A stretch of 64,000 nucleotides of DNA from Stutzerimonas nosocomialis (GTDB lineage: Bacteria; Pseudomonadota; Gammaproteobacteria; Pseudomonadales; Pseudomonadaceae). The stretch is from assembly GCF_005876855.1 (NCBI RefSeq), contig NZ_QLAE01000007.1, positions 62,001 through 126,000 of the forward strand, given 5' to 3'. The translations under genes and the position numbers were made by a program. The notes below the pieces were generated by a model. The model saw nothing but the letters and a program-made list of their open reading frames with translations. It did not search any database and was not told the DNA's origin. Of this stretch, positions 1-8,607 are shown one piece after another. The first letter of the stretch is position 1. Every line of letters begins with the position of its first letter.

Positions 1-25
1 CGTCCTGGACGGGTCCTGTGAAAAG

Positions 26-50
26 GCGCGCCATTATACGAATGGCGCGC
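26..50. repeat. Perfect 10-bp inverted repeat near the window edge
   Basis: Two 10-bp arms (GCGCGCCATT and its complement) flank a 5-base spacer at 36-40. Read on the minus strand the second arm is followed by a short T run, so it could be a weak terminator. Read on the plus strand there is no T run. Its gene partner would lie outside the window, so the role is unclear. Confidence 0.4.
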
Positions 51-70
51 ATGGCGGCCAGCCCGCCAGT

Positions 71-113
71 CTGACTCAGGTCAAAACCAACGGGCGAAAC
101 GACCCTCTATAGT
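71..113 (+). promoter_or_regulatory. Probable ANR/FNR-type box with a -10 element
   Basis: CTGACTCAGGTCAA at 71-84 matches the ANR pattern TTGAY-N4-RTCAA except for the first base. A -10-like TATAGT lies at 108-113, which puts the box centre about 42 bases upstream of the predicted start site. That is the class II activator position. Pseudomonas universal stress genes are known members of the anaerobic ANR response, so the position and the downstream gene agree. Assignment is by motif only. Confidence 0.55.
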
Positions 114-148
114 GAAAGTCAGCCCAATCCACGCGCAGGAGAACGATC

Positions 149-1012
149 ATGCAAGCCATCCGCCGTATTCTGGTCATCATCGATGCGCACGAGGATCAGG
201 GCTTCGTGCTCAAGCGCGCCAAACTCATCGCCGGTGTCGCCCAGTCGCACCTGCATCTGCTGGTCTGCGAACGCAAGCACGACCACGGCGAGCTTCTGCA
301 GCGGCTGCAGGCCTCGCTGCGAGAAGAAGGCTTCAGCGTCAGCGGCGAACAGGCCTGGCACGACAACCCCTGGCAAACCGCGGTCGTCGTGCAGCAGGCC
401 CAGGGCTGCGGGCTGGTGATCAAACAGCACCTGCCCGACAACCCGCTCAAGCGCGCCCTGCTCACGCCGGACGACTGGAAACTGCTGCGCTACTGCCCCT
501 GCCCGGTGCTGATGGTCAAGACCGACAAGCCCTGGACCGGCGGCAAGATTCTCGCCGCGGTGGATGTCGGCAACGCCGATCTGGAGCACCGCACCCTGCA
601 TGCGGGCATCGTCAGCCACGGGTACGAGATCGCGCGCCTGGCCTCAGGCGAGCTGCACGTGATCAGCGCGCACCCTTCGGCCATGCTCTCGGCCGCCGAT
701 CCGGCCTTTCAGCTGCGCGAAACCATCGAAGAACGTTACCGCGAGGCCTGCAAGGCCTTCCAGGCCGAGTACGGGATCGCGGACGCACAGCTGCACATCG
801 AGGAAGGCCCGGCCGACGCGCTGATTCCGAAGGTGTCGCACGAGCTGGGCGCCGTGGTGACGGTGATCGGCACCGTTGCCCGCACCGGGTTCTCCGGAGC
901 GCTGATGGGCAATACCGCAGAAGTCGTGCTCGACGCCCTGGAGAGCGATGTGCTGGTGCTCAAGCCCGACGAGATCATCGATCACCTCGAGGAGCTGGTC
1001 GCCCGTCGCTGA
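149..1012 (+). CDS. Tandem-domain universal stress protein (UspE-like)
   Basis: The 287-residue protein has two UspA folds in tandem, the layout of UspE. The first starts at RRILVIIDAHED. The second starts at about residue 133 (GGKILAAVDVGNAD) and ends with the nucleotide-loop-like GTVARTGFSGALMGNTAE near residues 245-262. It is cytoplasmic, with no signal peptide. The start is fixed by AGGAG seven bases upstream. A likely ANR box and -10 element lie 36-78 bases upstream, suggesting induction on oxygen limitation. It ends 8 bp from the stop of the convergent DUF1289 gene, with no terminator visible. The family is clear, but the ligand and partner are unknown. Confidence 0.9.
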   Translation: MQAIRRILVIIDAHEDQGFVLKRAKLIAGVAQSHLHLLVCERKHDHGELLQRLQASLREEGFSVSGEQAWHDNPWQTAVVVQQAQGCGLVIKQHLPDNPLKRALLTPDDWKLLRYCPCPVLMVKTDKPWTGGKILAAVDVGNADLEHRTLHAGIVSHGYEIARLASGELHVISAHPSAMLSAADPAFQLRETIEERYREACKAFQAEYGIADAQLHIEEGPADALIPKVSHELGAVVTVIGTVARTGFSGALMGNTAEVVLDALESDVLVLKPDEIIDHLEELVARR

Positions 1013-1020
1013 GCGCGCGA

Positions 1021-1497
1021 CTAGACGCGCACCTCCATGCCCTCGACCAGGAAGCGCGGTGCGATGTAGCGATCGTAGTGCGCTTCCGAGAGCAGGAAGA
1101 ATTCGCGATCGATGGCCTCGCGCAGCTGCGGCAGGGGCCAGTCGCGAAACTCGGGCAGCAGCGCGATACCGTAGGCCTCCACCTGCTGGATCACCCGCGA
1201 GCCGCGCGCGATCAGCTGGTACGCCCAGCAATAAGGCGACTGCTCCGGGACGAAACGCACCTGCCGCGTTTCCAGCTGGCTGCGCAGCAGCGGCGCATCG
1301 AACACCTCCAGCTTGGCGGTCATCACCTGCACCAGAAGGATCTCCAGGCGCCGCCACACGGCACGCTTCTCCTCGTCGCTATAGGCATTCCAGTTCACCA
1401 CTTCGTGATGGAAGCGCTTGCAGCCGCGGCAGACGAGATCGCCATAGACGGTCGAACAGAGGCCGACACAGGGCGTTTTGATGCGATGGTTGGACAT
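1021..1497 (-). CDS. DUF1289 domain protein with four clustered cysteines
   Basis: This 158-residue protein opens with MSNHRIKTPCVGLC, the signature of DUF1289. Four cysteines in the first 30 residues (CVGLC and CRGC) probably bind a metal. The remainder is helical and of unknown function. A longer reading frame exists upstream but is compositionally odd, and MSNHR is where family similarity begins. It lies between a universal stress gene and acnB, an arrangement I recall from P. aeruginosa. No function can be assigned. Confidence 0.85.
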   Translation of the reverse strand: MSNHRIKTPCVGLCSTVYGDLVCRGCKRFHHEVVNWNAYSDEEKRAVWRRLEILLVQVMTAKLEVFDAPLLRSQLETRQVRFVPEQSPYCWAYQLIARGSRVIQQVEAYGIALLPEFRDWPLPQLREAIDREFFLLSEAHYDRYIAPRFLVEGMEVRV

Positions 1498-1651
1498 GGG
1501 ACGTGAATGATCTGAACAGGCGCGCATCTTAGACTTTTGTCCAAGCCCGGTCACCGCCGCCGTCGCCGCGCTCACGCCCATGCCGCGTGGCGGGCGCTGC
1601 GCGGCAACCGCGCCGCTGCGGCACATGGACGCAGCGCGAGGCCGTCGCCGC

Positions 1652-1680
1652 TTAACTTCAGCGGCTCTTTCCAGTAGAAT
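1652..1680 (+). promoter_or_regulatory. Candidate sigma-70 promoter of acnB
   Basis: TTAACT (1652-1657) and TAGAAT (1675-1680) are separated by exactly 17 bases and match the consensus hexamers at 4/6 and 5/6. Transcription would start near 1687. The call is by motif only. Confidence 0.45.
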
Positions 1681-1712
1681 CAGCCCGCCGTTTTAGGCGC
1701 CACTGTCCACAA

Positions 1713-1828
1713 GAAGCTGTTTTCAAAGCGTCACGAGCACAGTTGAACCGGCTGCAAGCCGGGCGCGCAGAATCAAGTTTTTGCCCTCCCGGCCTCATCA
1801 TCCGCCGTAAAACTTTGAAAACAGCTTC
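1713..1828 (+). repeat. 16-bp perfect inverted repeat in the acnB leader
   Basis: GAAGCTGTTTTCAAAG at 1713-1728 is exactly complementary to 1813-1828, with 84 bases between. If transcribed it forms a 16-bp stem closing a large loop that itself contains a small GC hairpin. It ends 52 bases before the GTG start. It could be a cis-acting RNA element or the ends of a small degenerate mobile element. No flanking target duplication is visible. Confidence 0.6.
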
Positions 1829-1879
1829 CGGATGTGCGTTCCGATGAAACCCATTGGAACCAATGATGAGGGTATAACT

Positions 1880-4489
1880 GTGCTTGAAGCCTACCGCAAA
1901 CACGTACAAGAGCGTGCCGACCAGGGCATCGTGCCCCAGCCGCTGAACGCTGAGCAGACCGCAGGCCTGGTCGACCTCCTGAAGAACCCGCCCGCCGGCG
2001 AAGAAGAATTTCTCCTCGATCTGATCACCAACCGCGTGCCGCCGGGCGTGGACGAAGCCGCCTACGTCAAGGCCGCGTTCCTGTCCGCCCTGGCCAAGGG
2101 CGAAGCGACCTCCCCGCTGATCAGCAAGCAGCGCGCCGTCGAACTCCTCGGCACCATGCAGGGCGGCTACAACATCGCCACCCTGGTCGAGCTGCTGGAC
2201 GATGCCGACCTCGGCGCCACCGCCGCCGAACAGCTCAAGCACACCCTGCTGATGTTCGACGCCTTCCATGACGTCGCCGAAAAGGCCAAGGCCGGCAATG
2301 CCAACGCCAAAGCCGTCCTGCAGTCCTGGGCCGATGGCGAGTGGTTCAAGAAGCGCCCGATGCTGGCCGAGAAGATCAGCCTGACCGTGTTCAAGGTCAC
2401 CGGCGAAACCAACACCGACGACCTCTCCCCGGCGCCCGACGCCTGGTCGCGCCCCGACATCCCGCTGCATGCCCTGGCCATGCTGAAGATGGCTCGCGAA
2501 GGCATCGAACCCGACCAGCCGGGCTCCATCGGCCCGCTGAAGCAGATCGAAGGCCTGCGCGCCAAGGGCTTCCCGATCGCCTACGTCGGCGACGTGGTCG
2601 GTACCGGCTCCTCGCGCAAGTCCGCCACCAACTCGGTGCTGTGGTTCTTCGGCGATGACATCCCGTACGTGCCGAACAAGCGCGCCGGTGGCTTCTGCTT
2701 CGGCTCCAAGATCGCCCCGATCTTCTACAACACCATGGAAGACGCCGGCGCCCTGCCGATCGAGTTCGACGTCTCCGGCCTGAACATGGGCGACGTCATC
2801 GACGTCTATCCGTACGCAGGCAAGGTCTGCAAGCACGGCACCGAAGAGGTGCTGGCCACCTTCGAGATGAAGACGCCCGTACTGCTGGACGAAGTCCGCG
2901 CCGGCGGCCGTATTCCGCTGATCGTGGGTCGCGGCCTGACCGACAAGGCGCGTGCCGAGCTGGGCATGGGCCCGACCGACCTATTCAAGCTGCCTGAAGC
3001 CCCCGTCGACACCGGCAAGGGTTACACCCTGGCGCAGAAGATGGTCGGCAAGGCCTGCGGTCTGCCGGAAGGCAAAGGCGTCCGTCCGGGCACCTATTGC
3101 GAACCGAAGATGACGACTGTCGGCTCCCAGGACACCACGGGCCCGATGACCCGCGACGAACTCAAGGACCTGGCGTGCCTGGGCTTCTCGACCGACCTGG
3201 TGATGCAGTCCTTCTGCCACACCGCGGCCTATCCGAAGCCGATCGACGTCAAGACCCACCACACGCTGCCTGATTTCATCATGACCCGCGGTGGCGTTTC
3301 CCTGCGCCCGGGCGATGGCATCATCCACAGCTGGCTGAACCGCATGCTGCTGCCCGACACCGTCGGCACCGGCGGCGATTCGCACACCCGCTTCCCGATC
3401 GGCATTTCCTTCCCGGCCGGTTCCGGCCTGGTGGCCTTCGCCGCCGCCACCGGCGTGATGCCGCTGGACATGCCCGAGTCGGTACTGGTGCGCTTCAAGG
3501 GCAAGATGCAGCCTGGCATCACCCTGCGCGACCTGGTTCACGCAATTCCCTACTACGCGATCCAGAAGGGACTTCTGACCGTCGAGAAGAAGGGCAAGAA
3601 GAACATCTTCTCCGGCCGCATCCTGGAGATCGAAGGCCTCGAGTCGCTGACCGTCGAGCAGGCGTTCGAACTGTCCGACGCTTCCGCCGAGCGCTCCGCT
3701 GCCGGTTGCACCATCAAGCTGTCGAAGGAGTCGATCGCCGAGTACCTGAAATCCAACATCACCCTGCTGCGCTGGATGATCGGTGAAGGTTACGGCGATG
3801 CGCGCACCCTGGAGCGCCGTGCACAGGCGATGGAAGCCTGGCTGGCCAATCCGGAACTGATGACCGCCGACGCCGACGCCGAATACACCGAAGTCATCGA
3901 GATCGATCTGGCCGAAGTGACCGAGCCCGTGCTCTGCGCACCGAACGATCCGGACGATGCCCGCCTGCTCTCTCAGGTGGCCGGCGACAAGATCGACGAA
4001 GTGTTCATCGGTTCGTGCATGACCAACATCGGCCACTTCCGCGCTGCCGGCAAGCTGCTCGACAAGGTCAAGGGCGGCATCCCGACCCGTCTGTGGCTGG
4101 CTCCGCCGACCAAGATGGACGCCCACCAGCTGACCGAAGAAGGCTACTACGGCATCTACGGCAAGGCCGGTGCGCGGATGGAAATGCCGGGCTGCTCGCT
4201 GTGCATGGGTAACCAGGCGCGCGTCGCCTCGAACTCGACAGTGGTCTCCACCTCCACCCGCAACTTCCCGAACCGCCTGGGAGACGGCGCCAACGTCTAC
4301 CTGGCATCCGCCGAACTGGCCTCGGTCGCCTCAATCCTGGGTCGCCTGCCAACGGTCGAGGAATACATGCAGTACGCAGCGGACATCGACAGCATGGCTG
4401 CCGACGTCTACCGCTACCTGTCCTTCGACCAGATCGCAGAGTTCCGCGAAGCGGCGGCCAACGCGAAGATCCCGGTGATCCAGGCCTAA
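1880..4489 (+). CDS. acnB: Aconitate hydratase B
   Basis: AcnB interconverts citrate and isocitrate in the TCA cycle and can also hydrate 2-methylaconitate. The 869-residue product matches the family length. The frame stays open upstream to an ATG at 1832, but similarity begins at LEAYRKHV, so the GTG at 1880 with GAGG just upstream is chosen. The N-terminal HEAT-like region is followed by the swivelling domain and then the [4Fe-4S] core, visible in [14 protein letters not shown] and in [13 protein letters not shown] near the C-terminus. A strong terminator follows. Its long leader with an inverted repeat is unusual. Confidence 0.97.
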   Translation: MLEAYRKHVQERADQGIVPQPLNAEQTAGLVDLLKNPPAGEEEFLLDLITNRVPPGVDEAAYVKAAFLSALAKGEATSPLISKQRAVELLGTMQGGYNIATLVELLDDADLGATAAEQLKHTLLMFDAFHDVAEKAKAGNANAKAVLQSWADGEWFKKRPMLAEKISLTVFKVTGETNTDDLSPAPDAWSRPDIPLHALAMLKMAREGIEPDQPGSIGPLKQIEGLRAKGFPIAYVGDVVGTGSSRKSATNSVLWFFGDDIPYVPNKRAGGFCFGSKIAPIFYNTMEDAGALPIEFDVSGLNMGDVIDVYPYAGKVCKHGTEEVLATFEMKTPVLLDEVRAGGRIPLIVGRGLTDKARAELGMGPTDLFKLPEAPVDTGKGYTLAQKMVGKACGLPEGKGVRPGTYCEPKMTTVGSQDTTGPMTRDELKDLACLGFSTDLVMQSFCHTAAYPKPIDVKTHHTLPDFIMTRGGVSLRPGDGIIHSWLNRMLLPDTVGTGGDSHTRFPIGISFPAGSGLVAFAAATGVMPLDMPESVLVRFKGKMQPGITLRDLVHAIPYYAIQKGLLTVEKKGKKNIFSGRILEIEGLESLTVEQAFELSDASAERSAAGCTIKLSKESIAEYLKSNITLLRWMIGEGYGDARTLERRAQAMEAWLANPELMTADADAEYTEVIEIDLAEVTEPVLCAPNDPDDARLLSQVAGDKIDEVFIGSCMTNIGHFRAAGKLLDKVKGGIPTRLWLAPPTKMDAHQLTEEGYYGIYGKAGARMEMPGCSLCMGNQARVASNSTVVSTSTRNFPNRLGDGANVYLASAELASVASILGRLPTVEEYMQYAADIDSMAADVYRYLSFDQIAEFREAAANAKIPVIQA

Positions 4490-4506
4490 GGGTCGGCAAC
4501 AAGAAG

Positions 4507-4534
4507 AAGCCCCGCCTCGTGCGGGGCTTTTTTT
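4507..4534 (+). terminator. Rho-independent terminator of acnB
   Basis: A perfect 9-bp stem (AAGCCCCGC with its complement at 4521-4529) and a 5-base loop are followed by a run of T residues, 18 bases after the acnB stop. Confidence 0.9.
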
Positions 4535-4610
4535 CGCCCGCTGCCTGACCCTATGGCGCGCCTGCAGCCGAAACGCCGGACACTGCCGCCAGATCGCCAG
4601 ATCGCAGACA

Positions 4611-4645
4611 AAGAAAAGCCCGGCATGAGCCGGGCTTTTCTTTTG
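4611..4645 (-). terminator. Terminator downstream of oprF, possibly bidirectional
   Basis: AAGAAAAGCCCGGC at 4611-4624 pairs with 4629-4642 around a 4-base loop. Both flanks are A/T rich, so it can terminate oprF transcripts leftward and act as a back-up for acnB rightward. Confidence 0.85.
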
Positions 4646-4655
4646 CGAGGCGCTA

Positions 4656-5648
4656 TTAACGCACTTGCGCTTCCACTTCCGCTTCAACGCGACGGTTGAT
4701 GGCGCGGCCTTCCTCGGTGCTGTTGTCAGCAACCGGACGGGATTCGCCGTAGCCAACCGAGTTCACGCGGCTGCCTTCCACACCGTACTGGTTGACCAGC
4801 ACATCACGAACGGCATTGGCGCGGCGCTCGGACAGACGCTGGTTGTACTGATCGGTACCGACCGAGTCCGTGTGACCTTCCACGGTGGTAGAGGTCTGCG
4901 GGTACTGCTGCATGAAGTCAGCCAGGTTCTGGATGTCGCTGTAGCTTTCCGGACGCACTTGAGCGCGGTCGAAGTCGAACTTCACGTCCAGCTCGACGCG
5001 GACCACTTCCGGAGCCGGCTCCGGCTCGGGAGCAGGCGCGGCGACAGGCATCGGAGCCGGTTCGGGAGTCGGCTCGGCGGCTGCGACCTGACGGGCACCA
5101 CCACCGAAGTTCAGACCAACGCCCACGCCAGCCATCCACTCGCCTTCGTCGGCGTCGATGTTGTACATGCCGTCAACGCCGGCACGCGCATAGACGTTCT
5201 CGGTGAAGTAGTACTTCACGCCGGTACCGATGTTGGCGAAGGTGCTGCGGTCACGGCCGCTGCGAGTTGCCTGGCCAATGGTCTGATGAGCCACACCAGC
5301 GGAGACGTAGGGACGCAGACCAACACCCGGCTGACCGAAGTGGTACAGAGCGTCGAGGGAGGTCAGGCTGCCCTTGATGTCCTTGCGATGGCCGTCCGCC
5401 ATACGGTCGTTGGAGTTGATGTCACCGTATTCGCCATAAGACAACGCCAGTTCGACATCGTCGGTCAGGAAGTAGCCGACGCTCGCACCGTACAGTTCGC
5501 CGTTCTCGATATCACGCGAGCTGTCAGTGAAGTAGTGCTTGCCGAAAGCTTCCACCTCGACAGCGCCCTGGCCCTGAGCCAGCGCGCTGAGGGAGGTGGC
5601 GGCAACCAGGGAGCCAATGACAACGCCTAAGGTGTTTTTCAGTTTCAT
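4656..5648 (-). CDS. oprF: Major outer membrane porin OprF
   Basis: OprF is the main structural porin of Pseudomonas and anchors the outer membrane to peptidoglycan. The 330-residue precursor has a signal peptide ending near ALAQG, an N-terminal beta-barrel, a Pro/Glu/Ala-rich linker (about residues 190-215), and a C-terminal OmpA domain with the peptidoglycan-binding signature around TVEGHTDSVGTDQYNQRLSE. No cysteine occurs anywhere, unlike P. aeruginosa OprF, which has four and is about 20 residues longer. GGGGA lies about 8 bases before the start. sigX lies 93 bases upstream in the same direction, and the SigX-OprF link is well established. Confidence 0.97.
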   Translation of the reverse strand: MKLKNTLGVVIGSLVAATSLSALAQGQGAVEVEAFGKHYFTDSSRDIENGELYGASVGYFLTDDVELALSYGEYGDINSNDRMADGHRKDIKGSLTSLDALYHFGQPGVGLRPYVSAGVAHQTIGQATRSGRDRSTFANIGTGVKYYFTENVYARAGVDGMYNIDADEGEWMAGVGVGLNFGGGARQVAAAEPTPEPAPMPVAAPAPEPEPAPEVVRVELDVKFDFDRAQVRPESYSDIQNLADFMQQYPQTSTTVEGHTDSVGTDQYNQRLSERRANAVRDVLVNQYGVEGSRVNSVGYGESRPVADNSTEEGRAINRRVEAEVEAQVR

Positions 5649-5741
5649 CCGTAAATCCCCATCTGTGGTTGGTATCAGAACAATCTAAGGAAACCGGGTG
5701 TACCAAAGCCTGTTCGCTGAGTATCAGACAACTTTCCGTCT

Positions 5742-6332
5742 CTAAGTTTCGGCAAAGCCCGAAAATTTTTCCCGGAGTTTATCCAGCGCACGCTTGTAAC
5801 GCATCTTCGTTGCACTAAGACCCATGTGCATGATATCGGCAATCTCCTGGAACTCCAGTTCGGCAACGAAGCGAAGTACCAGAATTTCCCTGTCGATGGG
5901 ATTCACATGCACCAGCCAGCGGTCAAGACCGCCCTTCTCGTCGACTTTCGGCGCTTTCTCTTCCGAGGCTTCTTCGAGCGGGTCGAGACTCAGCGCGTCA
6001 AGTAAGCGCCGCTTTCGACGCTCTTTCCGATACTGGGTGATGCACTCGTTATAGGTGATGCTATAAAGCCACGTTTTGAACTTCGACTTGCCTTCGAAAT
6101 TCTTCAGACCGTACAAGACTTTAAGCATTACCTCCTGACAGACATCATCAGCGTCTCGATCGTTACCCAGATAGCGCGCACATACATTGAATAGCGTGCG
6201 TTGATATCGCCGCATGAGCTCTTCATAAGCTCGCGTAATATGAAAAAGCTCGACGTGCGCGCGCTCCACCAGCTCTTCATCGGAAAGCTCGCGGGGGTCA
6301 TAGCGCAACGATGGAGAATGGGTTTTAGTCAA
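5742..6332 (-). CDS. sigX: ECF sigma factor SigX
   Basis: The 196-residue ECF sigma factor has region 2 (YQRTLFNVCARYLGNDRDADDVCQE) and region 4 (DREILVLRFVAELEFQEIADIM), joined by an acidic linker. In P. aeruginosa SigX controls oprF and membrane fatty-acid homeostasis, and is influenced by CmpX. The same cmpX-sigX-oprF order is seen here. No anti-sigma gene is adjacent. The most likely start is a TTG at 6332, which lacks an obvious Shine-Dalgarno sequence. This leaves the exact N-terminus uncertain by a few residues. Confidence 0.95.
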   Translation of the reverse strand: MTKTHSPSLRYDPRELSDEELVERAHVELFHITRAYEELMRRYQRTLFNVCARYLGNDRDADDVCQEVMLKVLYGLKNFEGKSKFKTWLYSITYNECITQYRKERRKRRLLDALSLDPLEEASEEKAPKVDEKGGLDRWLVHVNPIDREILVLRFVAELEFQEIADIMHMGLSATKMRYKRALDKLREKFSGFAET

Positions 6333-6415
6333 GACGCTTGGAGCCGGCAGTCAGTATCATGGCCGCTACTCTGGGACCAGAAAAAAGGCGGCACACTTTA
6401 GCAGATATCGGACTA

Positions 6416-7240
6416 TCAGTGGCTTCTGACTCTTTGCTCCAGCAGCGTTCTGTTAGCGACCGAAACGAGTTCGCCGTTATCGGTCAGCAATAGCGTCTTG
6501 ACCGTACCGATCTCCTCGATCTGTCCTTCCACATCGGCGAGACCGATGCGCTGCCCCACCTCGTACAGCTCGCGAATGTAGATGCCGGCCAGGATCTGCG
6601 CGACCAGCTCGCGGCTCCCCAGGCCAAAGGCCAGGGCGACCGCCAGGCCCACCGAAATCAGCACGATGGCGATGACGTAGTTGAGCAGCTCGGTCTTCAC
6701 CTCGAGCTGACCGATGGCCACCGAAATGCTGATGATGATGACCAGCCCCTGCGCCAGACGGGCCAGCCCGCCCGCATAGTCCAGCCCGACGCCTTCGGCA
6801 GCGCCACGCACGAGCCCGCTGACCAGCTGGGCCAGCAGCACGCCGGCGAGCAGGATCAGCGCGGCGCCGAACACTTTCGGGATGTACAGGGCGAGCACGT
6901 CGAGGGTCGACGAAACACGCTCCAGACCCAGCGATTCGGCCGCCGAGACCAGGAAGATGAGCAGCACGAACCAGTAGACGATCTTGCCGATCAGCGTCGA
7001 GACCGGCGCCCGGATTCCCACCCGCGCCAGCAGCTTGGTCAGGCCGGTGCCGGCCATCAGCCGATCGAGCCCGAGGCGCGCCAGCACCTTGGACAACAGC
7101 GTGTCGAGCAGCTTGGCGATGACAAAGCCCAGCACCACCACGATCAGAGCACCGAACAGGCGCGGAAGGAACGCCGCAACCGACGCCCACAGGGAGCTCA
7201 TCGCAGACAACAGATTCTGGGTCCAGGGATCGAATTCCAT
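6416..7240 (-). CDS. cmpX: CmpX, mechanosensitive-channel-like membrane protein
   Basis: The 274-residue inner membrane protein begins MEFDPWTQN and has about five to six hydrophobic segments. The C-terminal part resembles the small-conductance mechanosensitive (MscS/TM-helix repeat) family: GLGSRELVAQILAGIYIRELYEVG followed by a short soluble beta domain. A TTG two codons upstream is an alternative start, and AAGG precedes both. It lies 2 bp after crfX and 83 bp before sigX, as in P. aeruginosa. Loss of CmpX is reported there to raise SigX activity under membrane stress, so co-regulation is expected. Confidence 0.92.
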   Translation of the reverse strand: MEFDPWTQNLLSAMSSLWASVAAFLPRLFGALIVVVLGFVIAKLLDTLLSKVLARLGLDRLMAGTGLTKLLARVGIRAPVSTLIGKIVYWFVLLIFLVSAAESLGLERVSSTLDVLALYIPKVFGAALILLAGVLLAQLVSGLVRGAAEGVGLDYAGGLARLAQGLVIIISISVAIGQLEVKTELLNYVIAIVLISVGLAVALAFGLGSRELVAQILAGIYIRELYEVGQRIGLADVEGQIEEIGTVKTLLLTDNGELVSVANRTLLEQRVRSH

Positions 7241-7242
7241 GA

Positions 7243-7485
7243 TCAATCAGCCTTATCAGTCGAACGGGTTGGCGAGTGGCGGCGCGAGACAGGCGCGATA
7301 TGCGGCGATCCGCTGTTGAACGCGATCAGCAGGACCTGCAGCCAATGGCCCATCAGGCCGAACAGATCCCCTGCTCCGACCTGACGGTTAGCGGTTTTCA
7401 GTACGCGATCGAGACACGCATCGTCATCGTGGCTCGATGGCGTGTTGAGCATGTCGCGCAAGGATTTTTCAAACGGATCGTGCAT
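7243..7485 (-). CDS. crfX: CrfX, small conserved protein between cmaX and cmpX
   Basis: This 80-residue protein starts MHDPFEKSLRDML, with GAGGTG before the ATG. It has an acidic N-terminal half, a single hydrophobic stretch (DLFGLMGHWLQVLLIAF) and a basic tail. Name and family are assigned by position and the MHDPFEKSL opening. It ends 2 bp before cmpX, so the two are almost certainly co-transcribed. Its molecular function is unknown. Confidence 0.85.
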   Translation of the reverse strand: MHDPFEKSLRDMLNTPSSHDDDACLDRVLKTANRQVGAGDLFGLMGHWLQVLLIAFNSGSPHIAPVSRRHSPTRSTDKAD

Positions 7486-7540
7486 GCGCACCTCGGGATA
7501 TGTGTCGGCTAGACGCTGCAAACCGCCGACCGAGTCACAT

Positions 7541-8536
7541 TCAAACCCAGCGCAAACGGCGCAGGATCCACCATTGAAACAGCGCAACGGCGCCGATCAG
7601 GCCGCAGGCCACGGCAAAACCGTAGGGAAACTCGGCGCCGGGAATGCCGCCGACGTTGATTCCCAGCAGCCCGGTGAAAAAACTCAGGGGCAGGAAGAAG
7701 GCGGTGATGATGCCGATCAGGTACATGGTCCGGTTCATCCGCTCGTTAAGCCGCCTTTGTTCGGACTCCAGCACCAGGCTCGCCCGTTCGCGGATCAGCT
7801 CCAGCTCCTCGACGAAACGAATCAGCCGGTTGCTGAGCTCGTTCCAGTCGGCACTGTCGTCGGCGTCGCGCCAGGACAGCGGTGTGCGGGTCAGCTGCGC
7901 ATAAAGGTCGCGCTGAGGCAGCAGGAAGCGCCGGAGGCTGGCGGCACGCCGGCGCAGCGACAACACGCGCTCGTGCTCGGGCGTGTAACGCGAATCCTGC
8001 TCCAGGCGCTCCTCCTCGCTGTCGGTCGTTTCGCCGAGCTCGGCCACCAGGTCGTCGACCCGATCGGTCAGCGAGTCGGCCAGCGCCAGCAGCAACCGGG
8101 ATGCGCTGTTCGGCCCCTGCCCGCCGGCCAGTTGCTCGATGACCAGCTCGGTGGCGCGCAAAGGCCTCAGCCGCAGGGAAACCACCATCCTGGCATTGGC
8201 GAACACGCGCAGCGATACCATGTCCTCGGGCTCGGCGCCGGGGTTGAGATTGACTCCACGCAGGAACAGGGCGAGCGCCTCGCCAGGCAGCGCGAGCATG
8301 CGCGGCCGGGTGTTTTCCTCGAGCAACACATCGCAGGCAAAAGTGCCGATCTCGTCTCGACTGCGCAGCCAGGCGACGGCCTCCGGGTGGCTGCGATCCA
8401 GGTGCACCCACAGCGTCTCGCCGTCCTCGAGCCGCAGCGACTCGAGCGAGGCATACGCCAGGCTGCGCGCGCCCCCTCGCCCGTCGAGCACCAGTGCGTG
8501 AATGAGCCCCCAGCGATCGTTGTCGTTCTGTTGCAT
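7541..8536 (-). CDS. cmaX: CmaX, CorA/ZntB-family divalent cation transporter
   Basis: The 331-residue protein has the CorA plan: a large cytoplasmic alpha/beta plus long-helix domain, then two C-terminal membrane helices. The pore signature is GIN (LLGINVGGIPG), as in ZntB-type proteins rather than the GMN of classical Mg2+ CorA, so Zn2+ or another divalent cation is possible. An ATG at 8557 would add seven residues but directly follows the rraA terminator and has no ribosome site. The ATG at 8536, with AGCAGGA upstream, is preferred. It is followed by crfX, cmpX and sigX in one direction. Confidence 0.9.
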   Translation of the reverse strand: MQQNDNDRWGLIHALVLDGRGGARSLAYASLESLRLEDGETLWVHLDRSHPEAVAWLRSRDEIGTFACDVLLEENTRPRMLALPGEALALFLRGVNLNPGAEPEDMVSLRVFANARMVVSLRLRPLRATELVIEQLAGGQGPNSASRLLLALADSLTDRVDDLVAELGETTDSEEERLEQDSRYTPEHERVLSLRRRAASLRRFLLPQRDLYAQLTRTPLSWRDADDSADWNELSNRLIRFVEELELIRERASLVLESEQRRLNERMNRTMYLIGIITAFFLPLSFFTGLLGINVGGIPGAEFPYGFAVACGLIGAVALFQWWILRRLRWV

Positions 8537-8557
8537 CGGTATGGCGGTCCTGCTCAT

Positions 8558-8580
8558 AAAAAGCCCGGCTTAGCCGGGCA
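8558..8580 (-). terminator. Terminator of rraA abutting cmaX
   Basis: On the minus strand a 7-bp GC stem (GCCCGGC/GCCGGGC) with a 3-base loop is followed at once by TTTTT. The T run touches the upstream possible ATG of cmaX. This separates rraA from the cmaX-crfX-cmpX-sigX block. Confidence 0.85.
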
Positions 8581-8607
8581 GGAAAAACGGGCGGCAATGG
8601 CCGCAGG

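Larger units (their letters stand above)
1498..1879 (+). other. Noncoding region: acnB promoter and long leader
   Basis: This 382-base gap holds no convincing gene. It contains a sigma-70-like promoter (1652-1680) and a 16-bp inverted repeat spanning 1713-1828, both described separately. If that promoter is used, acnB has a leader of about 190 nucleotides. A minor hairpin (CCGGC/GCCGG) lies inside the loop near 1749-1763. Confidence 0.6.

Noticed and set aside
1498-1626. N-terminal extension of the DUF1289 gene
   Set aside because: The extra 43 codons have no ribosome site support or family similarity. MSNHR matches the family start.
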